A stretch of DNA of 64,000 bases, from the NCBI RefSeq assembly GCF_015690355.1, contig NZ_JADPRT010000003.1:62001-126000 (forward strand), in the 5' to 3' direction. Positions 49,986 through 59,969 of this stretch are shown in pieces. The notes beneath the pieces are model-generated. The model saw only the letters and a list, made by a program, of their open reading frames with translations, searched no databases and was not told where the DNA came from. Numbering within the stretch: position 1 is the stretch's first letter; the number at the start of each line of letters is the position of its first letter. A program made the translations under genes and the position numbers. This DNA is from Streptacidiphilus fuscans (GTDB lineage Bacteria; Actinomycetota; Actinomycetes; Streptomycetales; Streptomycetaceae).

Positions 49986-50813
49986 TCAGGCCTCCGTAAC
50001 AGGGGTCTCAGCCGCAGCCGGAGCCTCGGTCGCCGCGGAAGCGGTGGCCTCGGTGTTCTGCTGCGGACGACGGCCACGGCCGCCGGCGGGACGGTCGCCA
50101 CCACGACGGGGGCGCTCGCCCGGGCCACCCGCACGCGGCGGACGGTTGCCGGCCTTGGCGGCGGCGTTCTCGGCGCGGACCTCGGCGATGTTCTTGACGT
50201 CGCCCTTGTAGATCCACACCTTGACGCCGATGCGACCGAAGGTGGTCTTGGCCTCGAAGAAGCCGTAGTCGACGTTGGCGCGCAGCGTGTGCAGGGGCAC
50301 GCGGCCCTCGCGGTAGAACTCGCTGCGGGACATCTCAGCGCCGCCCAGACGGCCGGAGCACTGGATCTTGATGCCCTTGGCACCGGACTTCATCGTGCCC
50401 TGCATGCTCTTACGCATGGCGCGACGGAAGGAGACGCGGGAGGACAGCTGCTCCGCGACGCCCTGAGCCACGAGCTGGGCGTCCAGCTCGGGGTTCTTGA
50501 CCTCGAGGATGTTCAGCTGGACCTGCTTGCCGGTCAGCTTCTCGAGGTCGCCGCGGATGCGGTCGGCCTCGGTGCCGCGGCGGCCGATGACGATGCCCGG
50601 GCGGGCGGTGTGGATGTCCACCCGCACGCGGTCACGGGTGCGCTCGATCTCAACCTTCGAGATACCGGCGCGCTCCATGCCGGACGTCATCATGCGACGG
50701 ATCGCGACGTCTTCCTTGACGTAGTCCTTGTACAGCTTGTCGGCGTACCAGCGGGACTTGAAGTCCGTGGTGATGCCGAGGCGGAACCCGTGCGGGTTAA
50801 CCTTCTGGCCCAT
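49986..50813 (-). CDS. rpsC: Ribosomal protein uS3
   Basis: A 275-residue head protein at the mRNA entry: [20 protein letters not shown], the KH-domain [20 protein letters not shown], and RFGYGFFE-like strands. The Gly/Arg- and Ala/Thr-rich tail (about 215-275) is longer than in E. coli, as is usual in actinobacteria. It overlaps the rplV stop by one base. Confidence 0.97.
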   Translation of the reverse strand: MGQKVNPHGFRLGITTDFKSRWYADKLYKDYVKEDVAIRRMMTSGMERAGISKVEIERTRDRVRVDIHTARPGIVIGRRGTEADRIRGDLEKLTGKQVQLNILEVKNPELDAQLVAQGVAEQLSSRVSFRRAMRKSMQGTMKSGAKGIKIQCSGRLGGAEMSRSEFYREGRVPLHTLRANVDYGFFEAKTTFGRIGVKVWIYKGDVKNIAEVRAENAAAKAGNRPPRAGGPGERPRRGGDRPAGGRGRRPQQNTEATASAATEAPAAAETPVTEA

Positions 50814-51160
50814 TACCGGGTCCCTTCCTTCGACGCGACGACCACGGTGATGTGGCTCGTCCGCTTGCGGATCCGGTACGCGCGGCCCTGGGCCCGCGGA
50901 CGGAAACGCTTCAGGGTCGGGCCCTCGTCGACGTAGGCCTCGGAGATGTAGAGGCTCGACACGTCGTTGTGGTTGTAGTTGTGGTCCGCGTTCGCGATGG
51001 CGCTGTTGAGCACCTTGAGAACGGGCACAGACGCGGCCTGCGGAGCGAATCGCAGGACCGCCTGGGCCTCCGTGGCACTCATGCCACGGACAAGGTCCAC
51101 CACGCGGCGGGCCTTCATGGGCGTTACGCGGATGTACCGCGCCGCTGCCCTGGCTTCCAT
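50813..51160 (-). CDS. rplV: Ribosomal protein uL22
   Basis: A 115-residue tunnel protein: [20 protein letters not shown] and the C-terminal [21 protein letters not shown] use the ATG at 51160 because AAGGGG lies 6 bases upstream; nine extra codons to an ATG at 51187 are also open. Confidence 0.95.
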   Translation of the reverse strand: MEARAAARYIRVTPMKARRVVDLVRGMSATEAQAVLRFAPQAASVPVLKVLNSAIANADHNYNHNDVSSLYISEAYVDEGPTLKRFRPRAQGRAYRIRKRTSHITVVVASKEGTR

Positions 51161-51206
51161 GGTTGTCCCCTTGATGGTGATTGTCATCGTGTCTTCGCTT
51201 CGCAGG

Positions 51207-51488
51207 TCAGCGACGCTTGGACTTACGGTCGTCCTTGACGTGACCCTTGAACGTGCGGGTCGGCGCGAACTCGCCGAGCTTGTGGCCGACCATCGACTCG
51301 GTGACGAACACCGGGATGTGCTTGCGGCCGTCGTGCACCGCGAGGGTGTGCCCCAGCATCGCCGGAACGATCATGGAGCGACGGGACCAGGTCTTGATGA
51401 CGTTCTGGGTACCGGCCTCGTTCTGGACATCCACCTTCTTCATGAGGTGGTCGTCGACGAAGGGCCCCTTCTTGAGACTGCGCGGCAT
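51207..51488 (-). CDS. rpsS: Ribosomal protein uS19
   Basis: A 93-residue head protein: [40 protein letters not shown] and [20 protein letters not shown]. Confidence 0.97.
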   Translation of the reverse strand: MPRSLKKGPFVDDHLMKKVDVQNEAGTQNVIKTWSRRSMIVPAMLGHTLAVHDGRKHIPVFVTESMVGHKLGEFAPTRTFKGHVKDDRKSKRR

Positions 51489-51499
51489 CGAGACTGCTC

Positions 51500-52336
51500 C
51501 TAGCGCTTCTTGTTCGTCTTGCGGCGGCGGACGATCATCTTGTCGCTAGCCTTCTTCGGCTTGCGAGTACGACCCTCCTTCTGACCCCACGGCGAAACCG
51601 GGTGGCGACCACCGGAGGTCTTACCCTCACCACCACCGTGCGGGTGGTCGATCGGGTTCATGGCGACACCACGCACGGTCGGGCGGACGCCCTTCCAGCG
51701 CATACGGCCGGCCTTGCCCCAGTTGATGTTCGACTGCTCGGCGTTGCCGACCTCGCCGACGGTCGCGCGGCAGCGCGCGTCCACGAGGCGGACCTCGCCG
51801 GACGGCATGCGCAGGTGGGCGTAGACGCCCTCCTTCGCCAGCAGCTGGACCGACGAGCCCGCGGAACGGGCGATCTTCGCGCCGCCACCGGGACGCAGCT
51901 CGATGGCGTGGATGACCGTACCGACCGGGATGTTCCGGAGCGGGAGGTTGTTGCCCGGCTTGATGTCGGCGCTGGGGCCGTTCTCAACCCGGTCGCCCTG
52001 GCCCAGCTTGGCCGGAGCGATGATGTAGCGCTTCTCACCGTCTGCGTAGTGCAGCAGCGCGATGCGCGCGGTGCGGTTCGGGTCGTACTCGATGTGAGCG
52101 ACCTTGGCCGGCACGCCGTCCTTGTCGTGACGACGGAAGTCGATGACACGGTACGCGCGCTTGTGGCCGCCACCCTGGTGGCGAACAGTCACACGACCGG
52201 TGTTGTTACGACCGCCCTTGCTGTGCAGCGGGCGGACCAGCGACTTCTCCGGCTCGGACCGCGTGATCTCGACAAAGTCGGCAACGCTGGAGCCGCGACG
52301 GCCCGGCGTTGTCGGCTTGTACTTGCGGATGCCCAT
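51500..52336 (-). CDS. rplB: Ribosomal protein uL2
   Basis: A 278-residue protein near the peptidyl-transferase centre: [40 protein letters not shown] and the conserved [20 protein letters not shown] with the functionally important His. Confidence 0.98.
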   Translation of the reverse strand: MGIRKYKPTTPGRRGSSVADFVEITRSEPEKSLVRPLHSKGGRNNTGRVTVRHQGGGHKRAYRVIDFRRHDKDGVPAKVAHIEYDPNRTARIALLHYADGEKRYIIAPAKLGQGDRVENGPSADIKPGNNLPLRNIPVGTVIHAIELRPGGGAKIARSAGSSVQLLAKEGVYAHLRMPSGEVRLVDARCRATVGEVGNAEQSNINWGKAGRMRWKGVRPTVRGVAMNPIDHPHGGGEGKTSGGRHPVSPWGQKEGRTRKPKKASDKMIVRRRKTNKKR

Positions 52337-52377
52337 GGCTTCTTCTGTCCTTAACCGTTACGGGATTCCCCAGCGCC

Positions 52378-52698
52378 TCAGGCGGCGGGGGCGTTCCCGA
52401 AGATGTCGATGCGGTTGCCCTCTGCCAGCGTCACGATGGCGCGCTTGGTGTCCTTGCGCTTGCCGAAGCCGGTGCGGGAGCGCTTGCGCTTGCCCTGGCG
52501 GTTCAGCGTGTTGACGTTGGCGACCTTGACCGAGAAGACGGCCTCGACGGCCTGCTTGATCTGGGTCTTGTTGGCGTCCGGCGACACCACGAAGGTGTAC
52601 TTGTTCTCGTCGAGGAGCGCGTAGCTCTTCTCCGAGATGACCGGCTTGATCAGGACGTCACGGGGGTCCGTGTACGTCTTGCTCGTGATCTCGCTCAT
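52378..52698 (-). CDS. rplW: Ribosomal protein uL23
   Basis: A 106-residue tunnel-exit protein that docks SRP and trigger factor: [20 protein letters not shown] and [20 protein letters not shown]. It overlaps the rplD stop by one base. Confidence 0.97.
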   Translation of the reverse strand: MSEITSKTYTDPRDVLIKPVISEKSYALLDENKYTFVVSPDANKTQIKQAVEAVFSVKVANVNTLNRQGKRKRSRTGFGKRKDTKRAIVTLAEGNRIDIFGNAPAA

Positions 52699-53375
52699 CA
52701 GGCGGCGCTCCCATCGAGCTCGCCCTCAGCGGCGACAGCCTTGGCGGACGCGACCGGACCGGCCACGAAGCGCTCGAAAGCAGCCTGAGTGAAGACCACG
52801 TCGTCGGAGACGAGCACGTCGTAGGTGTTCAGCTGGCCGGCGTCCAGGATGTGCACGGTCGGCAGGTTGCGGGCGCTGAGCAGCGACAGCTCGTCGTCAC
52901 GCTCGACGACCAGCAGCACGTTCTTGCGCTCGCTGATCTTGCCGAGCAGCGTGCGGGCAGCCTTGGTGGACGGCGCCTCGGTCGCGGTCACGCCGGTGAC
53001 GACGTGGATGCGAGCGTTGCGGGCCCGGTCGGTCAGGGCGCCACGCAGAGCGGCGGCCTTCATCTTCTTCGGCGTCCGCTGCGAGTAGTCACGCGGCACG
53101 GGACCGTGCACGACGCCACCACCGGCGAACTGCGGCGCACGGGTCGAACCCTGACGGGCGCGGCCGGTGCCCTTCTGGCGGTACGGCTTCTTGCCGCCAC
53201 CACGGACCTCGCCACGACGCTTGGTCTTGTGCGTGCCCTGACGAGCGGCGGCGAGCTGAGCGACGACGACCTGGTGCAGCAGCGGAACGCTGACGCGCGC
53301 GTCGAAGATCTCAGCCGGCAGCTCGACGGTGCCGACGGTCTCACCCGCGGGGGAGAGAACGTTGATGGTGCTCAT
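52698..53375 (-). CDS. rplD: Ribosomal protein uL4
   Basis: A 225-residue tunnel protein that in E. coli also autoregulates the S10 operon. [20 protein letters not shown] and [20 protein letters not shown] form the tunnel loop (about 46-85). The start [19 protein letters not shown] follows the family; the longer frame to 53507 is inside rplC and rejected. Confidence 0.97.
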   Translation of the reverse strand: MSTINVLSPAGETVGTVELPAEIFDARVSVPLLHQVVVAQLAAARQGTHKTKRRGEVRGGGKKPYRQKGTGRARQGSTRAPQFAGGGVVHGPVPRDYSQRTPKKMKAAALRGALTDRARNARIHVVTGVTATEAPSTKAARTLLGKISERKNVLLVVERDDELSLLSARNLPTVHILDAGQLNTYDVLVSDDVVFTQAAFERFVAGPVASAKAVAAEGELDGSAA

Positions 53376-53379
53376 TACT

Positions 53380-54024
53380 TCAGGCCCCCTTCGCCGCGGT
53401 GCGGACCAGGATGAGGCCGCCGTTCGGACCGGGGACCGCGCCCTTGATGAGCAGCAGGCCCTTCTCCGCGTCAACGGCGTGGATGGTGAGGTTCTGCGTG
53501 GTGACACGCTCGTGGCCCATACGGCCGGCCATCTTCAGACCCTTGAAGACACGACCGGGGGTGGCGCAGCCACCGATGGAACCGGGCGAGCGGTGCTTGC
53601 GCTGGACACCGTGACCGGCGCCGAGACCCTTGAAGTTGTGACGCTTCATGACACCGGCGAAGCCCTTGCCCTTGCTGGTGCCGGTCACGTCGACCTTGAC
53701 ACCGGCCTCGAACACCTGAGCGGTGATCTCCTGGCCGAGGGTGTACTCGGAGGCGTCGGTCGTGCGCAGCTCGACCAGGTGGCGGCGCGGGGTCACGCCG
53801 GCCTTGGCGAAGTGACCCGCGAGGGGCTTGTTCACCTTGCGCGGGTCGATGTCGCCGAAACCGATCTGCACGGCGTCGTAGCCGGTGCCGTCGGCGGTGT
53901 GGACCTGGGTCACGACGTTCGGGCCGGCCTTGACGACGGTCACCGGGACGATGCGGTTGTTCTCGTCCCAGACCTGCGTCATGCCGAGCTTCTCGCCCAG
54001 GATGCCCTTGATCTGCTTAGCCAT
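53380..54024 (-). CDS. rplC: Ribosomal protein uL3
   Basis: A 214-residue core protein: [39 protein letters not shown] and [19 protein letters not shown] (about 155-173). The ATG at 54024 matches the family; 14 extra codons upstream were rejected. It starts 16 bases after rpsJ. Confidence 0.97.
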   Translation of the reverse strand: MAKQIKGILGEKLGMTQVWDENNRIVPVTVVKAGPNVVTQVHTADGTGYDAVQIGFGDIDPRKVNKPLAGHFAKAGVTPRRHLVELRTTDASEYTLGQEITAQVFEAGVKVDVTGTSKGKGFAGVMKRHNFKGLGAGHGVQRKHRSPGSIGGCATPGRVFKGLKMAGRMGHERVTTQNLTIHAVDAEKGLLLIKGAVPGPNGGLILVRTAAKGA

Positions 54025-54040
54025 CTTCAGCTCACGCCCC

Positions 54041-54349
54041 TCAGAGCTTGATCTCGATGTCGACACCGGCCGGCAGGTCGAGTCGCATCAGAGAGTCAAC
54101 GGTCTTGGGCGTCGGGTCGAGGATGTCGATCAGGCGCTTGTGCGTGCGCATCTCGAAGTGCTCGCGCGAGTCCTTGTACTTGTGCGGCGAGCGGATGACG
54201 CAGTACACGTTCTTCTCAGTGGGCAGCGGCACCGGGCCCGCGACCTGCGCACCAGTACGCGTCACCGTCTCGACGATCTTCTTCGCCGAGGAGTCGATGA
54301 CCTCGTGGTCGTAGGCCTTGAGCCGGATGCGGATCTTCTGTCCCGCCAT
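54041..54349 (-). CDS. rpsJ: Ribosomal protein uS10
   Basis: A 102-residue head protein and transcription (NusE) factor: [20 protein letters not shown], then [19 protein letters not shown] and [20 protein letters not shown]. It is the first gene of the S10 group; the longer open frame to 54496 lies in the leader and has no similarity. Confidence 0.98.
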   Translation of the reverse strand: MAGQKIRIRLKAYDHEVIDSSAKKIVETVTRTGAQVAGPVPLPTEKNVYCVIRSPHKYKDSREHFEMRTHKRLIDILDPTPKTVDSLMRLDLPAGVDIEIKL

Positions 54350-54752
54350 GGCTACTTCGTAGTCCTTCTGTCTCTGTCGCCTCTGCGCCGTACGCCTCCG
54401 GGTGGAGGCATTCGGGGCGTTTCCGCCGACCCACGCGGTCGGGCGTGTCGCGCTTGCCCTCAAGAGCAAGCCTTGGCGGAAACACCGGATCGGCACCTCT
54501 GACCACGCTTCCCGAAAGATTCCCGTACTTTCGCGCCGCAGCTGCCGCGTCTCGTCCAGACGTGCTGGATCACAGACAAACGGGCTTCACGGGCACGACG
54601 AGTACTGTGGGACTCGCTTTCGGTCCCCCCGATCCCGAAGGACCCGACCCCGAAGGGTCTGATGAGGGGCGCGCGACATCGGCGCTCAACCGAGCAACTC
54701 GGCTAGTGTGCCATACCGGACAAGGGGCACGCCAATCGAGGTCAACACGCCA
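54350..54752 (-). other. S10 operon leader and promoter region
   Basis: About 400 bases without a gene upstream of rpsJ. TTGACC is visible on the minus strand near 54740 and TATGGC near 54713, but the spacing is too long for one standard promoter, so I do not assign it. Near 54640-54660 the unit CCCGAAGG occurs twice, giving a short dyad with GGGTC/GACCC. Regulation by an L4-responsive leader, known in E. coli, cannot be judged here. Confidence 0.4.
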
Positions 54753-54778
54753 GTGGGGCCTCCCGGAGGAGGCCCCAC
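54753..54778 (-). terminator. Terminator of the GT2/DUF2304/flippase group
   Basis: GTGGGGCCTCC and GGAGGCCCCAC form an 11-bp perfect stem with a CGGA loop, 25 bases past the GT2 stop. Confidence 0.88.
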
Positions 54779-54803
54779 CTGACGTTCGATCAGTTCCCGC
54801 TGC

Positions 54804-55607
54804 TCACTCGGCGGTGGCACTCGCCAGTCGGGCGGTCGGCTGCTCGTGGGCGGGAATCTTCGGCATGCGCCGGATCATCGCCAGCAGCAGCACGAAGCCG
54901 GCCCGGCCCAGGTAGATCGTCGCCTTTATCGGCGAGGCGCTCGGCGTGCCGGTGGTGCGCTCGCGCATCGCCACCGGGATCTGGCGCACGGTGAATCCGC
55001 AGCGGACCGCGCCGACCAGGGTCTCGATCGTGTCGCCCAGGTACTCGACCGGGTACCAGTGCGCGAAGAACGCGATCATGCTCCGGTTGCAGGCCTTGAA
55101 GCCGGAGGTGGTGTCGGTGAGCCGGGTCCGCGCGATCCGCGAGAGCACCGCGGAGAGCAGCTTCATCGCCCACGCGCGCGGGCCGCGCACCGAGTACGCG
55201 CCCTCCCCCGCGAAACGGGCGCCGATGACCAGGTCTGCCGACTCCAGCGCCTCGACCAGGGCGGGGACGTAGCCGGGGTCGTGCTGGCCGTCCGAGTCGC
55301 ACTGGATGGCGACGTCGTAGTCGTGCTCGTACGCGTAGCGGTACCCGAGGCGCATCGCGCCGCCGACGCCCAGGTTGTACGGGAGCCGCGCGACGGCGGT
55401 GGCGCCGGAGGCGGCGGCCACGCGGGCGGTGGTGTCGGCCGAGCCGTCGTCCACCACCAGGGTGTCCACTCCGGGGAGCTTCTCCTGGATCTCCTTGAGT
55501 ATGAAGGGCAGGCCCTCCGACTCGTTCCAGGCCGGCAGGATCAGCAGCACCCGCTTGCCGTCCAGTGCCGCGGTGTCGATCACACTGTCGGTCACGTTGT
55601 CGCCCAT
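54804..55607 (-). CDS. Family 2 glycosyltransferase (dolichol-phosphate-mannose-synthase-like)
   Basis: A 267-residue cytoplasmic GT-A enzyme. LLILPAWNESEGLPFILKEI opens the fold, VVDDGSADTT (about 57-66) binds the nucleotide, and the metal-binding DSD is in IQCDSDGQHDP (about 100). A hydrophobic stretch AGFVLLLAMI near 240 may anchor it. It probably loads a sugar onto a polyprenyl phosphate, which would feed the GT39-type enzymes; this pairing is inferred. The ATG overlaps the DUF2304 stop by one base (TGATG), so the two are coupled, as is common for this pair. Confidence 0.85.
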   Translation of the reverse strand: MGDNVTDSVIDTAALDGKRVLLILPAWNESEGLPFILKEIQEKLPGVDTLVVDDGSADTTARVAAASGATAVARLPYNLGVGGAMRLGYRYAYEHDYDVAIQCDSDGQHDPGYVPALVEALESADLVIGARFAGEGAYSVRGPRAWAMKLLSAVLSRIARTRLTDTTSGFKACNRSMIAFFAHWYPVEYLGDTIETLVGAVRCGFTVRQIPVAMRERTTGTPSASPIKATIYLGRAGFVLLLAMIRRMPKIPAHEQPTARLASATAE

Positions 55608-56005
55608 CAGGCCCGCACCTCCCGCGGCTGCCCCTGCTCCTGTCGGTCGCGGAGCTCGGCGAGCTCGGCCGCGTGCTGGTCCAGCTGCGTGCGGACCAGG
55701 GCGATGTCCTCCGAGAGGGTGCGCGTCTCCGCCTCCAGGCGGCTCGCCTCCCAGCTCAGGTGCAGGCAGACGAGCAGCACCAGCAGGAAGCCGCAGAAGA
55801 GCACCAGGCTCGCCCCGTTGGCCACACCCAGACGGTGCGCGACCCCGTTCAGCAGGGACGGGAAGAAGCCGATCGGCGTGACCACGATGCCGATCGTGAT
55901 CCAGATCGCTGCGTACTTCTCCCGCAGCTGCTGGCGGCGCAGCAGCTCCAGGATGCACCCGATCACCAGCACGCTGCTGATCGAGGTGAGTACGGAGAGT
56001 TGCAC
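55607..56005 (-). CDS. DUF2304 membrane protein
   Basis: A 132-residue protein with three hydrophobic segments (about 3-20, 32-50, 66-88) and a C-terminal coiled coil rich in Glu, Leu and Gln (about 95-132). This matches the DUF2304 family, typically paired with a dolichol-phosphate-mannose-synthase-like GT2, as here. Its role is not established; presumably it helps the GT2 work at the membrane. The GTG at 56005 was chosen as it starts the first hydrophobic run, with AAGG 9 bases upstream. Confidence 0.78.
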   Translation of the reverse strand: MQLSVLTSISSVLVIGCILELLRRQQLREKYAAIWITIGIVVTPIGFFPSLLNGVAHRLGVANGASLVLFCGFLLVLLVCLHLSWEASRLEAETRTLSEDIALVRTQLDQHAAELAELRDRQEQGQPREVRA

Positions 56006-56039
56006 GGCGGGGAGCCTTTCAGATGGGGCGTAGGGAATC

Positions 56040-57380
56040 CTAGCGAGTGGCGACGGGTTCCGCGTCACGGGCGTCGGCGGGCTCACGGCCGCCGGACACG
56101 CGCGACAGCAGTACCAGAAGGACCCCCGCGGTGACCACCGAGCCGGTGAAGTACGCGAACTCCACCCGCGTCGAGGCACCCCCCGGTAGGAATGTCGCAC
56201 CGACGAGCGCGACGGTTCCCACCACCCAGCCGAGCAGCTGGAGCTTGTGCCGTCCGACGGCCATCAGCGCCTGTCCGAGGACCAGCGCGAGCATGTAGGC
56301 CATCGTCCCGGCGGCGAACCAGAAGAAGTCCAGCATGTGCAGGACGTCGGGAGCGTTCAGGAAGGTGTGAATCAGCCAAGAACCGAGCAGGACCGAAGGA
56401 ACTCCGCCCAGTACGCCCAGTCCGGTGATCACGCCGCAGGTGCGCAGCAGCATCTTCCGGAACCCGGCCCGGTCCCCCGAGGTCGCCGCCGTGGACAGCC
56501 CGGTCATCAGCGTCGGCTGCAGCGAGCCGAAGACGAAGAGCGGGATCCGGCAGAGCACGCCCGCGCTGAGCACCGCGAAGGTCAGGTTCGCATCGTTCGG
56601 CGCCAGCAACGCCAGGGCCACCACCGGAGCGTTGACCACGACCTGGGCCAGGATCGAGGCGCCCATCATCGTGGTGAGGTTCTGCGACAGCTCCGGCCAG
56701 GGCATCTGCGGCCCCGGACGCGAACCGCGCAGGGCCGGACGCAGCGTCAGCAGCATGGCCAGCAGCGGCGCGACCGCCATCACCAGGCCGTAGTAGATCG
56801 CCTCGTGCACGCCGGCCAGCACCAGCGCGAAGGCGAAGACCATGCGCAGTCCGCCGTCGAGGGCCAGCGAGATGCCGTAGGAGTCGAAGAGGCCGAGCCC
56901 GGCCAGCACGCCGCGGGTCATGAAGACCAGGCCCATGCCGACCAGCGTCGCCGCGAACGCCCAGACCAGGCCGGTGTCTCCGCCGAAGAACCGGTGCGCG
57001 ACCGGACCGGCGGTGGCCGCCAGGATCGCGCAGAGCAGGGCCAGCAGGCCGGCGGTGAACAGCGCCGCCCGGCGGAACACCGGCCGGACGCCCTCGCCGC
57101 GGACCTGGCGCGCGGCGACGACCCGGGTGAGCTCCTGCTCGACCGGGAAGAACAGCCCGAGGCTCAGCGTCATCGCCAGCGACCAGAGCTCGGAGACGGC
57201 CGCGCGCGGGTCCTGTCCCAGCGCGTGTCCGGAGATCGCGATCTGGACGTAGGAGGCCAGGCCGAGGATCAGCGTCCCGCCGATCACCAGGTGGGTGCCC
57301 GGCGGGATGACGCTGAGGATCCGGGCGAACGGGCCGCTCTTCGCGGCCGGGGTCGCGCTCGCGGCGGCGGCCTCGCTCAC
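56040..57380 (-). CDS. Polysaccharide flippase (MOP/Wzx-like)
   Basis: A 446-residue membrane protein with about twelve hydrophobic segments and few charged loops, resembling lipid-linked oligosaccharide or polysaccharide exporters. It would move a polyprenyl-linked glycan across the membrane. Family assignment is by topology and overall similarity rather than a sharp motif. The GTG at 57380 overlaps the rfbB stop, so it is coupled to rfbB. The longer frame to 57575 lies within rfbB. Confidence 0.78.
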   Translation of the reverse strand: MSEAAAASATPAAKSGPFARILSVIPPGTHLVIGGTLILGLASYVQIAISGHALGQDPRAAVSELWSLAMTLSLGLFFPVEQELTRVVAARQVRGEGVRPVFRRAALFTAGLLALLCAILAATAGPVAHRFFGGDTGLVWAFAATLVGMGLVFMTRGVLAGLGLFDSYGISLALDGGLRMVFAFALVLAGVHEAIYYGLVMAVAPLLAMLLTLRPALRGSRPGPQMPWPELSQNLTTMMGASILAQVVVNAPVVALALLAPNDANLTFAVLSAGVLCRIPLFVFGSLQPTLMTGLSTAATSGDRAGFRKMLLRTCGVITGLGVLGGVPSVLLGSWLIHTFLNAPDVLHMLDFFWFAAGTMAYMLALVLGQALMAVGRHKLQLLGWVVGTVALVGATFLPGGASTRVEFAYFTGSVVTAGVLLVLLSRVSGGREPADARDAEPVATR

Positions 57381-58363
57381 TTCTCCAGCGCTGCCTTCGC
57401 CTTGAGCGGCTCCCACCAGGCGCGGTTCTCGCGGTACCAGGCGATGGTGTCGGCCAGGCCCTGCTCGAACGCGACCTGCGGGGTGTAGCCGAGCTCCTCG
57501 GAGATCTTGGTGATGTCCAGGGAGTAGCGCAGGTCGTGGCCCTTGCGGTCGGCGACGCGCTCGACCATGTCCCAACCGGCGCCGGCGGCCTCCAGCAGCA
57601 GGCCGGTCAGCTTCTTGTTGGTGATCTCGGTGCCGCCACCGATGTTGTAGACCTCACCCGCGCGGCCCTTGGCCAGCGCCAGGGCGATGCCGCGGCAGTG
57701 GTCGGAGACGTGCAGCCAGTCGCGGATGTTGCCGCCCTCGCCGTACAGCGGGACCTTCCTGCCGTCGATCAGGTTGGTCGTGAAGAGCGGGATGACCTTC
57801 TCCGGGAACTGGTAGTGCCCGTAGTTGTTGGAACAGCGGGTCACCACCACGTCCATGCCGTGGGTGCGGTGGTAGGCCAGCGCCAGCAGGTCGGAGCCCG
57901 CCTTGGAGGCGGAGTACGGGGAGTTCGGGGCCAGCGGCCACTCCTCCGTCCAGGAGCCCTCCGCGATGGAGCCGTAGACCTCGTCGGTGGAGACGTGCAG
58001 GAAGCGGCCGACGCCGTGCTTGCGGGCGGCGTCCAGCAGCACCTGGGTGCCCAGCACATTGGTGGTCACGAACGGCCCCGCGCCCGCGATGGAGCGGTCG
58101 ACGTGGGACTCGGCGGCGAAGTGCACGACCGCGTCGTGGCCGGCCATGACCTGGTCGACGGCCTCGGCGTCGCAGATGTCGCCGCGGACGAAGCTGTAGT
58201 CCGGGTGGTCGGCCACCGGGTCCAGGTTCGCCAGCACGCCGGAGTAGGTGAGCTTGTCGAACACCGTGACCTGGGCGCCCTGCAGCGGACCGGGTGCCGT
58301 AAGGAGCTGGCGGACGAACTCGGAGCCGATGAACCCGGCACCGCCGGTGACAAGAATGCGCAT
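57377..58363 (-). CDS. rfbB: dTDP-glucose 4,6-dehydratase
   Basis: Makes dTDP-4-keto-6-deoxyglucose. The 328-residue SDR has GGAGFIG (7-13), the VSTDEVYGS motif with catalytic Asp/Glu, YSASK with catalytic Tyr and Lys (near 150), and TRCSNNYGHYQFPEK. The start MRILVTGGAGF at 58363 is the family start. It is divergent from rfbA and heads rfbB-flippase-DUF2304-GT2. Confidence 0.95.
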   Translation of the reverse strand: MRILVTGGAGFIGSEFVRQLLTAPGPLQGAQVTVFDKLTYSGVLANLDPVADHPDYSFVRGDICDAEAVDQVMAGHDAVVHFAAESHVDRSIAGAGPFVTTNVLGTQVLLDAARKHGVGRFLHVSTDEVYGSIAEGSWTEEWPLAPNSPYSASKAGSDLLALAYHRTHGMDVVVTRCSNNYGHYQFPEKVIPLFTTNLIDGRKVPLYGEGGNIRDWLHVSDHCRGIALALAKGRAGEVYNIGGGTEITNKKLTGLLLEAAGAGWDMVERVADRKGHDLRYSLDITKISEELGYTPQVAFEQGLADTIAWYRENRAWWEPLKAKAALEK

Positions 58364-58497
58364 AGTCCGGTCAGCATAGCCGGACCCCCTGAGCCCGGGG
58401 CCAGCCGCAGGCCGGACCTTTGCCCCTTCGTCACAGTCCGCAAACATCCACAACCCGGCGGGAGGGCCCCTCCGGGAGGAGGCCATAGAGTGGCCGC

Positions 58498-59373
58498 ATG
58501 CGCGGCATTCTTCTCGCCGGTGGAACGGGCTCCCGTCTCTGGCCTCTGACCAGGGCGGTCTCCAAGCAGCTGCTCCCCGTCTTCGACAAACCGATGATCT
58601 ACTACCCGCTGTCCACGCTGATGATGGCAGGCATCACCGAGGTGCTCGTCATCACCACCCCGGAGGACCAGGACCAGTTCCAGCGCCTGCTCGGCGACGG
58701 CTCCCAGTGGGGGCTGCAGCTGAGCTACGCCGTCCAGGAGCGTCCCGAGGGCATCGCCCAGGCGTTCTTGCTGGGCGCGGACTTCATCGGCGACCAGCCG
58801 GTGGCGCTGATCCTGGGCGACAACATCTTCCACGGCAGTGGCCTCGGCACCCGGCTGCGGGAGAACAAGAGCCTGGTCGGCGGGCGGGTCTTCGCCTACC
58901 CGGTGGCGGACCCGAGCGCGCTCGGCGTGGTCGAGTTCGACAGCGAGGGCAAGGTCATCTCCATCGAGGAGAAGCCGGAGAAGCCCAAGTCCCGCTACGC
59001 GGTGCCGGGCCTCTACTTCTACGACTCCGAGGTCGTCGAGATAGCCCGGAACATCACCCCCAGCGCCCGCGGCGAGCTGGAGATCACCGCCGTCAACGAG
59101 GCCTACCTGCGCCGTGACCGACTGACCGTCACCGTGCTGGACCGCGGCACGGCCTGGCTCGACACCGGCACCCACGACTCGATGGTCCAGGCCTCCGAGT
59201 ACGTCCGGGTCATCGAGCAGCGGCAGGGCTTCAAGATCGGCTGCGTCGAGGAGATCGCCTGGCGCATGGGCTACATCGACGCGGCGCAGCTGCGCACCCT
59301 GGCCGAGCCGCTGGTCAAGAGCGGCTACGGCACCTACCTGCTGAACCTGCTGGACGAAGGGCTCACCGCATGA
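58498..59373 (+). CDS. rfbA: Glucose-1-phosphate thymidylyltransferase
   Basis: Makes dTDP-glucose from dTTP and glucose 1-phosphate. The 291-residue enzyme starts [18 protein letters not shown], with the [17 protein letters not shown] substrate motif (about 22-38), LGDNIFHG (metal Asp near 110) and [20 protein letters not shown]. Its end overlaps the rfbC start (ATGA), so it is coupled. Confidence 0.96.
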   Translation: MRGILLAGGTGSRLWPLTRAVSKQLLPVFDKPMIYYPLSTLMMAGITEVLVITTPEDQDQFQRLLGDGSQWGLQLSYAVQERPEGIAQAFLLGADFIGDQPVALILGDNIFHGSGLGTRLRENKSLVGGRVFAYPVADPSALGVVEFDSEGKVISIEEKPEKPKSRYAVPGLYFYDSEVVEIARNITPSARGELEITAVNEAYLRRDRLTVTVLDRGTAWLDTGTHDSMVQASEYVRVIEQRQGFKIGCVEEIAWRMGYIDAAQLRTLAEPLVKSGYGTYLLNLLDEGLTA

Positions 59374-59969
59374 AGATCCGCCCGCTGAGCATCGAGGGCG
59401 CCTGGGAGATCACCCCGGTGCAGCACGGCGACCCCCGCGGCATGTTCATGGAGTGGTACCGCTTCGACCACCTCGCCGAGGCCGTCGGCCACCCGCTGCG
59501 GCTGGCGCAGGGCAACATGTCGGTCTCCGCGGCGGGTGTGGTCCGCGGCATCCACTTCGCCGACGTCCCGCCCGGCCAGGCCAAGTACGTGACCTGCGTG
59601 CGCGGCGCGGTGCTCGACGTCATCGTCGACCTGCGCGTGGGCTCCCCCACCTTCGGTCAGTGGGAGGGCGTCCGCCTGGACGACGCCGACCGCCGCGCGG
59701 TCTACATCTCCGAGGGCCTCGGCCACGGCTTCTGCGCGCTGACGGACGACGCGACGCTGTCGTACCTCTGCTCGGAGACGTACAACCCGACCGGCGAGCA
59801 CGGCATCCACCCGCTCGACCCGACGCTGGCCATCGAGTGGCCGGCGGACGCGCCGCAGCTGTCCGCCAAGGACACGGCGGCCCCGACCCTCGTCGAGGCC
59901 GAGGCCGCCGGTCTGCTGCCCGTCTACGACGCCTGTCGCGCGTTCACTGCTTCCCTGCGCCGGCACTGA
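59370..59969 (+). CDS. rfbC: dTDP-4-dehydrorhamnose 3,5-epimerase
   Basis: A 199-residue cupin enzyme that epimerises dTDP-4-keto-6-deoxyglucose at C3 and C5. [13 protein letters not shown] (19-31), the catalytic His in VVRGIHF (near 61), the Lys in QAKYVTC (near 71) and Tyr in [10 protein letters not shown] are present. The rhamnose-forming reductase rfbD is not in the window. The SDR at 61274 or a gene beyond the edge may supply it, or the sugar may be another deoxyhexose. Its stop overlaps the convergent acyltransferase by 26 bases. Confidence 0.9.
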   Translation: MKIRPLSIEGAWEITPVQHGDPRGMFMEWYRFDHLAEAVGHPLRLAQGNMSVSAAGVVRGIHFADVPPGQAKYVTCVRGAVLDVIVDLRVGSPTFGQWEGVRLDDADRRAVYISEGLGHGFCALTDDATLSYLCSETYNPTGEHGIHPLDPTLAIEWPADAPQLSAKDTAAPTLVEAEAAGLLPVYDACRAFTASLRRH

